Positions 24,401 through 38,700 of a stretch of 64,000 nucleotides of DNA are shown one piece after another (the stretch's first letter is position 1; every line of letters starts with the position of its first letter). The stretch comes from Taeniopygia guttata. Lineage: Eukaryota; Chordata; Aves; Passeriformes; Estrildidae. A model generated the notes under the pieces. That model saw only the letters and a program-made list of their open reading frames with translations. It ran no database searches and was not told where the DNA came from. The DNA lies in the NCBI RefSeq assembly GCF_048771995.1, contig NC_133063.1, positions 22,011,063 to 22,075,062 on the forward strand, in the 5' to 3' direction. The position numbers were made by a program, and so were the translations under genes.

Positions 24401-26024
24401 TTGTATTTTTAGCAGCAAATCCTGGATCTGATGGCACACTTCCCCACCAGCCAGGGTGAGGCCTTGGCCAGAGCCAAGGCCTAGACTGTGAGGAGTTTCC
24501 CCCCAAATACCCTACAGAAGCCTGTATTTATGTAAATTGGGAAAGTTTCCTAAAACGATACATTTCTTGCAGATAACTACACAAGGTAATACAGAGCTAG
24601 TCCGTATCTGTAGTCTATTTTTAGCTAAATATTGACGGAGTTAATGACCCCAGGATCTATCTTGTAAGTCAGCTGTGGCTCAGGCTTGCTGCTCAGGCCT
24701 CAGCACATCACACAGTGAATTTAGAGAATGATAAAGGCTGTCACTTCTTTACTTCTTTTAGCCCAATACTTCTGGTCTTGATAAGTCAGAATTCTTTCTG
24801 TACATTCTGGCAAACAGATCATCCAAAATTTTCATTGTTTCTAAGTGTTAAAATTATCCACCCTGAGAAACTCAGTAACTTCCAAAATGAGCTTGAAATA
24901 AGCTATTATTTTAAAACAAAACCAAGACTTTTGCTAAGGGAGGACTTTCTAAAACTCCTCTGGGAAACTAATGCAGATTGTTTGAAGTACCCATTTCCTG
25001 CCAGGAGCAGAGGGATGCCTGGGCAGAGTTCACACAAAGCTCATTTCAGTAGAAAGGTGATACAAGTGTGACGGGGGACAGACAGAGGGGCTTTGCAGCT
25101 CTGCTGGGGCTGCAAAGTTCAGGCTGCTGTTCACAGCTGTAAAAGGAACTCCTGCTGCTGTAGCAAAGCTGTTTGAAGACACAGTTTATTCATGAGCCAG
25201 GTCCTGGTGTGATGAAGAAGCATCTGTACCCCAAAATCTACCAGCAGCATTACCACATCATTCTTTAGCCAATTTGCTGCCAGAACCTGTAATCCCAGGA
25301 GCAATTTCCAGGGAAAGGGGAACAGGTTCTACTCATTCCTTCTAACAGCTCTTACACCATGGCATGAACTCTCAGCAGCCCAGATTCCCCTTGGAAAGGC
25401 AGGATGCCACCTTCTTCTCACTTTTCAGGATTCCTCATCATTTACAAGACTTTACTCATATATTCTGAATGCTTTCACCAAGATAATGAATAGTGTAAGA
25501 GCCTGTGATGAAGTCCTTTTACTTTGTATCTGGTATTTCCTGCAGGGAGGGGATGGGGGAAGGCAGGAGATTCCATGCTTCAGGGAAGGGACACCCATGA
25601 GACAAACCTCTGACAGGTGCACCTTCCACGCAAATTAAATTTACAGGGAAAACATTACACCCTAGGAAGAAATGTCACAATCAACAACTTCCCATTTTGA
25701 TTTTAGGAACAGGCTTCAAATGCTCCAAGCACAGGGACCACTGAGACTCTAAGCCACACCACATCCCTGCCAAAATTCCCAGCAGCCATGACAAAATGGC
25801 TGCAGAAATAATGCAGCATCCTGGCCCTCCTGTTGTGTCAGGAATAAACTACTGAGAATAGAGCTCAAGGGACAAAAGTTGTTCTAGCTGAGCATATTTT
25901 GAAAGGAGAGGAAGGAAGAGATCAAGCACCTCTAGTGTAGAAGTTTAAAGCTTGTGAGAAATGTTTCCAAGAACTGGACAAAGGATGGGAGAGCAGACAG
26001 ACAGTACCAGAGGCAGGACAACCA
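24401..26024. other. DNA between the RNF20 3' end and the accessory block, no gene seen
   Basis: No coding signal. A minus-strand AATAAA at 25190-25185 could be a distal poly(A) site of RNF20. Confidence 0.4.
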
Positions 26025-26772
26025 GAAAAATAAACCAAACAACAGCTTTAATAAGAATTTGTACATAACAAGGTTAATCTTTGTGGTAAAGCTGCAGCAA
26101 ATGAACCACTAAAAGTCCTCTTCTGAGAAGGACAATGACAGCACTGATGCTTCAGCGTAGGTGAAGGTGAGCACATCAACCTGGGCTCGTCAGTGGAATA
26201 CTATTTCCTAAGCATCTCCAAGATCTCTGCTTTCTCCTCTTGTGGATATTTAGATGTGTTTGTTTGGGGCTAGGGTTTCCTAGTGCACCAGCCCTCAAGG
26301 GTTCTTGCCCTGACTGAGGAAGGTACACAGGTACCTAAGGAATTGCTCCACCGAGTCTACAGACTAATTTCCTTGGTCTATATTGAGCCTGTTAACTGGG
26401 AAACTCTTCCCTCTCAGAAGCAGTGCCATTTCTTGATAGGACTTAATCAGCAGCCAAATCAGAGCCCTCCAATAAAGCTCTCACTAATTTCTGCTGCAGC
26501 TCAGCTTTCATCCCACCAAGGCAGCACTTCAGCTGCATGTTCCCACCTTGGCTGTGTGAAAGCAAGGGTTGGGAAATTTCCTCTGAGGCACAAAGAGCAC
26601 ACAAAAACTGAGGGCAAGACCAAAGGGACAGGGCCAAGAAAGGAAGCAGATCCAGAGTGTGTTTCTCTTGAGACCCTGAAGGCTCCTCACACAAGACACT
26701 GCAGCTCAGGCAGCAGAAGCTGAGAGGGAGGGAGGGAGGCTGGCTCAGCACCAGCAGGGGCTCTGAGAGGGC
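26025..26772 (-). other. RNF20: RNF20 3' UTR with ATTAAA poly(A) signal
   Basis: Downstream of the RNF20 stop on the minus strand no further open structure is seen. A minus-strand ATTAAA occurs at 26052-26047, followed by an AC-rich and T-rich stretch that would suit cleavage about 20 nt later. A canonical AATAAA also occurs at 25190-25185 and could serve a longer form. The nearer site gives a UTR of about 750 nt. The exact end is inferred. Confidence 0.55.
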
Positions 26773-29700
26773 TCAGCCGATGTAGATCCTGTGGAAGTCG
26801 TTGGCCCCGAAGGCTGCGTTGCACTTGGGGCACTTGCGCTGCCGGGTGTCGTAGCGCGTCTTCACGCACTCAAAGCAGAAGACGTGGAAGCACTTGGTGA
26901 GCACCGCGTCCTTCTTGCGCATGTTGCAGCATGGGCACGTCAGGCGGGCCTGCAACACACACACACAGACACGCAGAGCTGTGAGGGGCCCTGCAGACCA
27001 GCTGCTGCACTCAGAGATGTCTCAGCATGAAGGTACTTCCATTCCTCAGAAGGACAATGCGCTTTCTCCAGTGCCAGAGAACAGACGAGAGATGCCAGTC
27101 ACTGAAAGTGTGCCTACACACCCTCTGACTAAAGCAAAAAGGGAAGCTGATGGACACAGATACTCACCTTGTAATCCTTGATTTCCTCCATCAGGATCTC
27201 ATCACAGTTGGGAACCATGTCAGGCTTCTTTGTGGTCTCCAGCTTCCTGCGCAACCTAGAAATATCTTCCTGCATAAAAACAGGAGACCAAGTGAAGGAG
27301 CAGTATGTTCTCTGTCAGCTTCTTCAGGGACCAAAGAGAACATGCTCCTGGCTAAGTCATCCCCTATAATCCAAGAAACAACACGATCATCTGATGCCAC
27401 AAGCATTGTCAGTTATCAGGGGACAAAATCTGAAAGAGCCAAGACCTGATGAAGCCAAAATCAAAGTGAAACTGGATACCAAGAGCACTTCAGTTGAAAC
27501 CCTCTGCAAGCTCAGTGTATAAGGAGAAGGACACTAAAGCAGACAGATCTTGAAGAATTGTGCATAGGGTACATACCTCAGCCCTTTTGAAGTTGAACAT
27601 CTCCTTCTCTCTAGTTACTCTGTTTTCCACAATTTCCTCCTGAAAATCATGTAACTTCTTCTGAGCCAGCTCTAGCTGGGCTTTCAGATCATCTGCAAGC
27701 TGGGCTGCATCCATGGCCTGAGAAAGAAAACCAGTGTATAAGGACCAAACAGAAGAACAGCTCTAGTGGTTTCTAGTCCCGTGTTACTACCTTATTATCA
27801 ACCAGTTCTAATCATTTAGCTTCAAGATTCCTTTGGGCAGAGCCAAACCGTGGCACACTCACATCTCTTACAAATGTGCCATGCATATTTCTTACAAAAA
27901 ACAAAATTCTCTTCTTAATGTATTTTCAGCCTTCCAGCTTCCATGTCTTCTCTATTAAAGTGTTCAGAGGTAGTTCTATAGCTGAACTAGACAGAACTGC
28001 AAGATACCTATTTCTAACAATCTCTCTTCATCAGTTCTCTTCTGCCTTTATAACCAAATGCCCTTAATACCACAAATTGTCATATTAAACCCAGGTGACT
28101 GCTGAATTCTCCCTGGCTCCTCTTCACAGGGATATTCCTGCTTTCCTTTCTGCCTGTTCTAATGTAATTTCTGCATTTGTACTAAAACTTAACAACAAAG
28201 GCAGCATCAGCTATAAACTTAGACTTATTTTACTGGTAACACACCTACTCTATTGATCTTAGGCATTTGTTGCAAGTGTTCACATTCCCCAGCTGTATTT
28301 TCTTTTGCTTTTCCCATCTTTACGACAAAAGCTTAGACCCGAGTTCATCTGGCTGCTATCTCTCTTCACCAAAGGTTACACAGAAAAACATATTACTTGC
28401 TTCTCCTTATCAAAGGAAAACATCAGTCTCCAGTACTTTAATCATAATTCTCTCCAGGACTCTTCAGCCTTCTAATATACTCATCCAGAACCAGGGAATA
28501 CCAGGTTCTCTAATGCCAGTGAGAGCTCAGAGCCTTCCATGCCTCCCACAAGGCAGCAGCTCCACCTCACAACCCAAGAGGAAATGAAGGCATCACTCAC
28601 CTTGCGTTTGTTCATCTCCAGGGCCTGTGTTCGCAGACCCAGCTCCTTCTCTCCTGTTCCTATGCTGCTCTGCAGTAAGTGTTCCTTCTCCTCCAGCTTA
28701 CGTACAACCTGCAGCTGGGCATCCACCTTGGAAAAGGAGACAGAGGGAACAGAAGGAATTAATATATGCTTTGTGGGTCTTCAGAGCTGTCATTCAAGCT
28801 GCAGGCTAAAACTACCCCTGCATCCCCATCACCAGGGAGCACACCTTCAGCTTGCCTTTTTCTCCCTGAACAGCTGTGACTGTATCCAGAGAGCTGTACC
28901 AAGATCTCTATGGTCAACACTTTAAAACTCAGCAGTCAAATATTTGCAACAAAAATTTCTTAATTTTTGGACAGTGGCTTAAAGACTTGCTGCAAGGCAG
29001 TGAACAGTTCCACAGTGGTGCCAAGGATGACAGGATACAGAGCCATAGAATGGCCTGGATTGGAAGGGACCTTCAAGATCATCTAGTCCCAGGTTCCCTG
29101 GGTTAACTTCTACTAGGGCACATTTCTCGAAGCCCCATCCAAGCCTGGCCTTGAACACTTTCAGTGATGGGGCATTCACAATTTTGGGCAACCTCCAGCA
29201 GTGCCTCACCACCCTCTGAAATTCTTCTGAGTGAAGAATTTCTTCGTAACATCTAATATGAGCCTGCCCTCTTTCAGTTTAAAACCACTGCCTCTTGTCC
29301 TGACATTGTATGCTTATATAAAAAGTTCCTCTCCCTCATTTTTCTAAGTCCCCTTCAAGTACTGGAAGGCTGCAATGAAGGCTCCCCTGAGTCGTCTCTT
29401 CTCCATGTTGAACAGGCCCAGCTCTCTCAGCCTGTTTTTGTAGCAGAGGTACACATTTTTTCTCGTCGTCTTTATAGGCTCCTCTGGACTCCCTCCAACA
29501 GGTCCATGTGTCTTTCCTGTGCTGAGGACCCCAGAGCTGGATGCAGCACTGCAGCTGGGGTCTCATAAAGGCAGAGCAGAGGGGCAGAATCCCCTCCCTC
29601 AGCCTGCTGCCCACGCTGCTTTGGATCCAGCCCAGGATGCATTTGGCTTTCTGGGCTCCCAGTGTGCACTGGTCAGGTCCAGCCTCTCATCCACCAGAAT

Positions 29701-32700
29701 CCACAAGTCCTTCTCTGTTCCAGTGTTCTCAGTTATTTCCTCTCCCAGCCTGTGCCCATGTATGAGGTAGCTCAGACTGAACCACAGTTTCAAACTCCTC
29801 CTGCTTGTTACCAATATATACAGCTACAGGTAGAATATACAGGCAGAAGTACCATTCCAACAGGAAAAGGACTTACCACTTTTCCTCACCATCTGCTCTC
29901 CACAGCAGTGAACCCATAGGACGTTTTAATGCTGATAAAGCAGTCTCAGTTTCTAACAAAGACAGGCTCCTTTGAAGCCTGATGCATTCCTAGGCTGGTG
30001 AGAGGAACACTCTATCCTGGACTGATTCTGGTGAGGACAGTTAATTCTCTTCAGAGCAGCTCACATGCTGCTGTTATGCTTTGCATTTTGGAGCAAAAGA
30101 CTTGTCAGTAACACAGCACTGTTTTCGCTGCTGCCGAGCAGTACTTACACAACATCAAGACCTTCTGTGTCTCATGCTGCCCACCAGCAGGTAGACTGAG
30201 GATGCCCAGGAAGCTGGGATGCCACACAGCCAGGACAGCTGATCCAGCTGGCCCAAGGGGTGTTCTATACCCTACAATGCTGTACTCAGCAGTAACAGCT
30301 GGTGGAAAGGAGGAAGTGGAAGGATGTTCAGAGCTGCAGACTTTATTAAATAACAATAAGACATGATGAAGCCCTGCCTTCCTGGAGATGGCTCAACTCC
30401 TACCTGCCCCAGGAAGTAACCAATTAATTAATTTCTTGTTTGGCTTGTATGGACATCTTTGCTTTAGCTGTTAAACTCCCTTTATTTCATCTCATCTGTT
30501 TTCGCACTTTGTCCCTTCTGGTTCTTTCCCCTTTCCCTCAGTGGGGGAGTGAGCAAACAGTTGTGTGCAGCTGCCTCGAACAAGTAACTCACACTTCACC
30601 TCCCTACCAGCTCTCTTGTCCTCTTTGATTTTTCCCTATTACCTGTGTTTTCAGTGTCAAAACTTGGTCTGCCAGCTCCTCCTTTTCCTCTTTCAGCAGT
30701 TTATGGATCTGGTTGGACTTGATACGTTCTGACATCAGCTTGAAGTTGGCATCATCCTTCTCCCGCAGCTGCTGCATCAGGCGGATGTTCTGCTCTTGCA
30801 TGTCTTCAAAGGCTTGGCCTGTGACATCCATTTCTGACAGCAGGGCCTCTTCCTCCTGCAAAAGAATCACAGACTCTGGCCAAACTGTGCCCTGGACCCC
30901 TTATAGTGAGCCTGAACATTTTATTCAGACACACCAAACCTAGAGAAGATGGAGGAAGATTCTTGGTGTCAGGGAACACCATTATCCCAACACCAGAAAA
31001 CTGTATTCCCTGCAAGTCTGCACCACAGCAGAGATACTCTAAATTTGAAGGTGCAGAGAAAAGATGGTCACCTGTCACTTGTCTGGCAGAATCAGGTTTG
31101 ACACAGTTGTTGCCAGAGCTGGGCAGAACGCAACACCCAATTCCCAGCAGCTGAACAGCTGTCAGATATCCCAGGCCAAAAATTCTACATGTGGACAGCT
31201 TCCAACTAACAGGTTGCCAAGCTCCTTAAATTCACTTTGGCCACTTCAGCATTGACAAGATAGAGCAGTTCTGTTCTACAATGAAAAGAATCTGAATTCT
31301 AAAAAAGTACATGTCAATTAATTGGCTTGCCTCTACCCTGCTGAGGTGGTCCTGCTCTCTCATTGGATTGAGCCTTTTTTAGCAGAAGGTATTTACCACT
31401 TCCATGCAAACATATTCACTAAGTGAACTGAGGAAGTCATAATTCTTAAAAACAAATTGTAATCTTTTCTCCTAATGGCTGATAAAGGCAATTCTCCTCC
31501 GTGTACTTCACCGAGGCCACATGTTTGTTTATTTAACATTTAATTGTTATTTAACATTTCCCACCATGGCCTGCCTGTGATATCCTGGAGCTGAGGGTGG
31601 AGGGGGTTATTTTATTGGTGGTTCCTTTGCTTGCTCAGTTTTCTTCCCCTTTGGTAAACAAGCACCAAACTCCCATCTCTGGCCCATACGGATATAAATT
31701 TCTTCTCTCTTCCTGGATGTAACCTGAGGGCAGCTCCTTCAGTTGCCCAGCCAAAAGAGAACTCATCGCAAATTTCTCACCTGCTTAGCCATGGCAAGTT
31801 TCTTCTGTAAATATTCAATCTGTTCCTCCACTGCTCGGATCTTGCGGAGGGCATCCTCATCAGCCATCTTCTTACTCTCCTTTTTTTCCTTGTCTTCCAA
31901 TTCTTTCACCCTCTGCCTCAGTTCTTCAAGCTACAAGAACCAACCAGAAATGACACTAAACACACAGATATGCCCTGAGCATTGATAAGAGCCTGTTTTC
32001 TCCAAAATTCTCTGAAATACTCAGGACTGCCTTCAAAGCATGGCAAAAAACCCCAGGCTGTTTTGACAGAGTATTACAGGCAGATGTACCATTGAGATGG
32101 GCTATAAGCCCAAGATCTTGACTTCCACACCTTTGAAAACTTCATATCACCCTTTATCAGAGTAAGAACATCAGTCTCCTGCAATTGTACATGTATGGAT
32201 ATGTGCTCAGAGAGCATCTGCTCTTTTAAGGGCATCTGGTCAAGGACCTTCTTCCATACAAGGAGGAGATAATAGGAAAAGAAGGAGGTAAAATAAAACA
32301 TATAGAGATACAAACTTGGCAGACAAATGGTAAGGGAGGCAGTGATGAGAATGGAATTTGGTCAGTCACACTAACTGATGAGAGCATGTGAGAGTGTGAA
32401 AATGTTTATTCCATCAAAGCTATCAAGTGTGCAAGAAGCAGAAAACCCAAACCAAAATATACAGAGACACAAACCTGACAAAACAAACACAGAGACAAAG
32501 AGAGGAAGCAAACCTCTCCAGACACAATATCTTCCAGGAACCTACAGGAACAACCTCCAGGAATATCAGCTTAGACTTTGTAACTGATGACACTGTAAAG
32601 CAGGAATTTCTCCTGAAGTGGAATAGCTGTGGGAATCAAGAGCTGCTCAAATCCAGAAGCAATGTGCAGGGAAATGGAGACCAAGGATGAACAAACTGGG

Positions 32701-35700
32701 GTTAGACAGAGAAGGACATAAAAGGAACCAGTCCTATGGAAAATATGGACAGTCAGTACACATTTGTCTGGCTTGGCCTTGCCCGTGATCATCACAGCCG
32801 ATCCTGTCCTATATTCTTGTATCTTTTAATTACACATTTTCCTAAGTATCACTGTGTAATCTAACTCTTTACCCCATGTATATGTGCTGCACAGAGGAAG
32901 TGCTGCCTATAGGTGAGCCTTGCTTCTGAAGAAGGCAAGACGGGAGCCACAGGGGTCCACATGCTGGAACTTAAGGGATCTGCAAATGGGTCTGTGCTTA
33001 TGAACATAGAGATTGTTGTGCGTGTGTGCCTGCACTAGCAACTGATCCCTGTTTACCTCCAGACCATTCCAATCTCCAAGTGACAAAGCTGAGAAGACAA
33101 ACAATCCTCAGCTGTGAGGAGAGAAACAACACAGCTCTGCTGCAGAGTATCTGAAAAGAAGTTTAAGTAACACATTAAAAAGAAAAGAGGAAGAGAAATT
33201 AGGACTACCTCAGCTTTTGCCTTCTTCTCAGCTGCCATGAGCTGCACTTTGTCTCTCTGCTCTTTGGGGGCAGAGCGGTACATATCTAGCAACAGTTTCA
33301 TCTCCTTTTGGCTCTCCTGGGCCTTCCTGGAGAAATGGAGACAGACCACAGTGAGAACACAGCAGCAAAGCCACACTTTTACACAGCCAGCATCATAGCC
33401 TGGAGATATCTCATATCTCATCTCCCATGTGGATATGGAGTTGTTGGTGGATCATTTTATACTGGTAACATAAAACAGCAGCTGAGTATAGGCTGAAAAA
33501 GAAATACGTTCAGGTACATGAGTCGAAATGCAAGAAGCGAGCTGGAGATGAAATAGGTACCCTAACAATATGCTACAAACTATCCACCTCTGCCTTGGGA
33601 ACTGTCCAGGAGTGGGAACACTGCTGTGTCCTCTATTAATAACCTGCTGCTGTGAACTTGTATGCTATTGCTATGACAGCAACAAATCAATGTTACTTGA
33701 CCCACACCATGAAGTATCTGCTTTGGTAATTCATGCTTTAGGCTTTTGTAGGAAAAACACTTCTACACTGACCACATCACAATCAGATACAGAGGGTGTC
33801 AAGAAACTCTTTTGGCTCCAAACTCCAGTGATGTTGATCTCGTAAAAGCAAGAACACTGAACGCTCCAGGCTTGGGCACTGCTCCCACAGGAAAGGGAGA
33901 AACAACAACTCTTACTTGAGCTCAGCCTTCAGCTGCTTGATCACTTCAGCCTCCTTCTTTCGCCCGTCTTCATGCTTCCCTTTCTCCTTCTCTTTGGACT
34001 CTCTCTCCTTCTCTGATTCCTTCTGCTTCTGCTTTTCCCGCTCTCGTTCCTTTTCCTTCTCTTTCTCTTTTTCTCGCTCTCTCTCTTTCTCCTTCTCCTT
34101 TTCCTTCTCTCGTTCCCTCTCCCTTTCCCGTCTCTCCCGCTCCCGTTCTTCTTCATCTCTCCTGGCCTTCATCTCATTAACATCTTCAGAAGCAGCCTTG
34201 GGAACAGACACTTGGGCAGAAGGATCATCAGGCTCCTGCTTGATCTCTGCAGGTTCCTCCTTTGTGTCTTCAGTGCTGGACTGGGACTGGAGGAGACAAC
34301 TGCCACTGCGAGAGCGGATCTGGTGTGGAACAGCAAGAGAGACGACCAAGAAAACAAGCGATTAAGTTCTTAGCCAGGAGCCTTCCTTACTCCCTTCTCC
34401 CTTGTCTTCCCAGATCCATACTTCCATGCCCCCTTTTCATGGAGCACTACACAGACACAAAGAAAGAGTATCAATTTAGTCAAAGGAAGTAGCAGAGTGC
34501 AGCGCTCCACAGAAAATTTCACTGCATCCTGCACAGCACATCAGAAAGGCTGATACTCCTGGCAAGGGTGACAGCACTTCCCCCTCTCCTAAGCACTTTC
34601 CCCTCTTTTCTGACATTTCCTGCTGTGTTACCTTGCTGAGGTCAGACTGGGCCTCTCTCAGCTTGCGCTTGTATCTCAGCACCTCTCCCTTCAGCTGGTG
34701 GTTGTGATTCTGGAGGCTGCTGATGAGGTGACGCATCTCCCGATTAATGGGGCCTGCAAAAACAGAAACACCTCAGTAAAAAATCACACTTCTGTCAACC
34801 TTCTTGAGGACTTTCATGGAGATGGAGAACAAGATAAGTGACAATGACAAACAAAATAAGACTATCACCATTCTGCCACATAACAGAGCAACACAAAACA
34901 CTTGCAGAAAAAAAGTCATGCCAGTTTTATACACAACCATAAGTCCTTGCAAATTCACAGTCCTAAGTTCCCACTTAACATTCTTTTTATGCCCGTGATC
35001 CTAAGGGAAACATGTCATGTTACAAAAGAAATCTAATTTAAATGTTACTTCCGAAGTAATTTATTTCCTCTGATGAAATTTAAGAATTACTGCTTTGCTA
35101 TCTAGATTGTCCTTACAAACTTGGAAATGAATTCTCCCACCACAAGAAATTTTTAACAATGCAAAATATCCTGCTATAAAGCAAATTGTGAGCAAAATGT
35201 ATTTCTTATACGGCATCTAGAAAGAAGTGGAGCTGGCCTCCCAATAAAACAGGTGAAGAGTTTTGTTTTGAGGTGAAGAGACCTGTCAGAACAAGTATTT
35301 AACAGTAACAAGGAATCAACCCAAGTGTTCTTGTGCACTGTAGCCCCTAATGAGCATTGATGGATAGATGGTTGTTTTCAGGCACAGCAGAACAACACCA
35401 TACCTGCTTGCTCATTGGCAGCAAGTGTCTGCTCAAACTCTATCCTCAACATCTCATATTCTTTGCGGACTTGTGCCAGGGTGTCCTCCAGCTGAATCAC
35501 CTCAGTGCGTAGCTTCTTGTGAAGGCTGACCTCATCCCTCTGAGGAACAAAAAGGAAACAGAACTTGGTGCTCTGAACCTGGAGTATATCTCACCTCATC
35601 ACTATCAGGTACCACAAGAGCCTGATTATTGCCAGGAACGTCCATTTCCCGAGCATTTGCACAGGCACACAGACCCAGCAGTGATGGCGGTGGCATGACA

Positions 35701-38700
35701 GAGCTCCCAGGCTGAGGGAGCAGAGGCGTTACCTCAATCAGTTCCACCTGGCGCTGGTGCGTGGTGCGGGTGCCGTGCAGCAGCGTGCGGGCCTCATCAA
35801 GGTGTGCCTTCAGTTGGAGACTCTCATTATACAAAACGGAAAACTGGGACTGCATGCAGCGATATTCCGGCGTCTCCTTCACAGCCTCTTCCACTGCTCG
35901 TCGCAGCTCAACCTGGTTGGGACAAAAGAAAATACCACAAAAAGAAAAATTATCACTTTTTGCCTTTGGTTTCTGTCTCTCAAGACAGGAGAACAATGAA
36001 TCAAGCTGTCACAAGCAAAGATAAAACTAGAACTTGAATAGCATTGTTGTGAAGTAGGTCCAAGTGATATGATTCAGCACCAAATTTTAAAAGTCTCTGT
36101 GCTCTCTGCATGCATTAGGCTGCCTCTCTTGCACAACCACATGACAGAAGTTTTTGACTCTTGGGTCCTGAAATAGTTTCTCTCAGACATATGAACTTGG
36201 AAAACATAATAAATCATCATCACCCAGATCAATAAAGATGGACACACAGAAAAGTACGAGAGAACAGATAAAATGCACATGCAAGTAGGCATTATGTTAG
36301 CCTTCTGCCAGTAAAACGTAATGACTGACAGAAAGAGACATTTTTAAAAAACACAGAGAACTGAACTCCTAGAAAAAAAAGTTAGCAAATGATTGTGACC
36401 AGCAGCAGAGAAACAGACACATATATACATGCATTCAGCTTAAACCTAATTAGGGGAGGAAAAAAGTTGTAAACTAAAGACCACTCCTCTCACAACAAAT
36501 TCATGTTGGTAAACGGAATTCAGAGGTGCTTCAAGACAGTTCCCGCATCAGATCTCTGGATTTAGGTTATCAAGACAGGCATTTCTTATAACTGGCACTG
36601 ACCACTCAGATGAAATTTGGATTATTCTTTCCATTATATACTTATCTACCACAGAGCCACAGCTTCTTGTGTCACAAACTCATGGGCTGTTTCCTATCTC
36701 GCCATCCCCCACAGTGGGAAAGACAGAAATTCATGAATCTTTCCAAGAGCCTCTCTCCCCTCACAAGTTCCCTGATTGTTTCTGTTCTCTGGTTCCACGT
36801 ACAGACGACGTGGGGAAGGTGGAGGAGGGATCACTACTTGTAAAGAGGTGAAAACTGTTTTAACCAGACATAGTTAAAATGGACTCAAAGATCAGAACGG
36901 GACGTGGGCAGGAAACCATCACAATTTCCAACGGTGGCCACACGGTGGCACCAACGCACTGAGCTGCAAGTGGAGCCACAGCCCCCATGGACTGTACCTG
37001 GAGCAAAGTGTAACACAGCTAAAGAGCAGGCTCAGAACAGACACTGCTAATGAGGTTTTCTGCAGGCACACCACTGCAAAGCTGAGGGCAGCCCATCCCA
37101 CAGAACACCTTCACCCTCACATGGCTACAGATGTCTCACCTTGAGCTTTTCATTCTGTGTTGTTACTTCCTCAAGATCCTGACGTAGTTCCTCCAGTTCA
37201 TTAAGGCGATTCCCAGCAAGCTCTTTATTCTCTTCCAGCTCTGCATTCATCTCCTCAAACTGTTGGGATAAACTGCTTGTAAATCCTGCTGTTAATGTGT
37301 CTCCTGAGAATGCTAATGAACTATCTGTTCGTGCAGTGAAGCACAGACTGAGCAGTCAGGTAACTTGACCAAGAGAGACAGAGTCTAATTCCACCAGGTG
37401 TTTTTTAAGTAGAAACCTCATACACAGACAAAATGGCTTACACATTCATCCAGCTTTGTGGCACAGGATCTAAAAATTATCTAAAATAAGTATCTAAATT
37501 CTGTTCAAATTGTGGCCCTTGTTCTCCTTGACTGTATTCTTCCCCTTGCCTACAGCCAAGCTCCTGACCTCACCTTGCGGGCATTAATGGTGATTGTTCC
37601 TCCATAGAGGCTGCTCCCCGCTCCGTACACCTTGTAGCCTTTGGAATTTACCTGCAAAAAATGCAAGAGATTTCCTCAAGACCCAGTGAAATACCAAGTG
37701 ATGCAGCAGATCCAAAGACCAAAGCACACAGCAGGTTCTCAGCTCTCCCAGCAAAATCCCAGAAGACGTCACATACCCATCCAACACCATCCCCATTCCC
37801 AGGTTTCCTGGCCAGCGCTTACTCGTTCCAGGACGTCAGCCAGGTGGCGGTTGAGCCTCTGCTCCCTCTTGCGGATCTTGTCAATGTCCCACTGAAGGTC
37901 ATCAATCATGGTCTCCAGGACAGACACTCTGGACTCCGCTGTCTCCACCCTCTCCTGCAGCTTGGAAAACTGCAATCAAAGGAGTGCTTCAGCCAGCACA
38001 TTTGCATAGTGCCAACTTTTCCTGATGCTGCTCAGGAGTCATTTTTCTCTTATTCATCCTGTTTTTCATCTTTTGCTGTAGTGACAGACTATTCCATGAA
38101 CTGTCCTGAATTTTACACTGGTCAAATCTCAAGACAGCAACAAAATTAAGACAAAAGAGATACTGGAGATAGAGCAGGAAGCTGGTAATATCTGGCAGAA
38201 TACAGAGGGAGCCACCTCAGCTAATTCAAAGGCTTTTTGATTTTAATCTTTTCAATCCCTATGTCCATCTACTCTACAGAGCACCTAAGTGCTCAGAGGT
38301 CTAACGCTGGGCAAGACCAGCATTAACACAATTTTTAAATGAACTGAAATCTCTCAAACAAATGCTGCTAATAATGTGAATCCTTTAACAACTGGGATCA
38401 TCCTGTAACTGGTATCATTACACTGTCAAACACAGAGAAACCAAGGAACTGAGAATGACAGGGATGTCACCTCCACTGTTCCATGTGTCTACACAGTCAC
38501 CTCAGCATCACCTGTCCCTAGCTCCTCAGCTCTCCCCTTTTCTTTAAAAGTTAAATCCATTAAGTTCACTGACAAGTAAATCAATCTGATTTATATAGAA
38601 AATCTATGTACAGCTCTCCACAACAACAACCTTTTTCATAACGTTCAAACCATCTTCCTCCTGTGCCTCTCCAAGGAAATGAGCTGCTTTCCAATCTATG

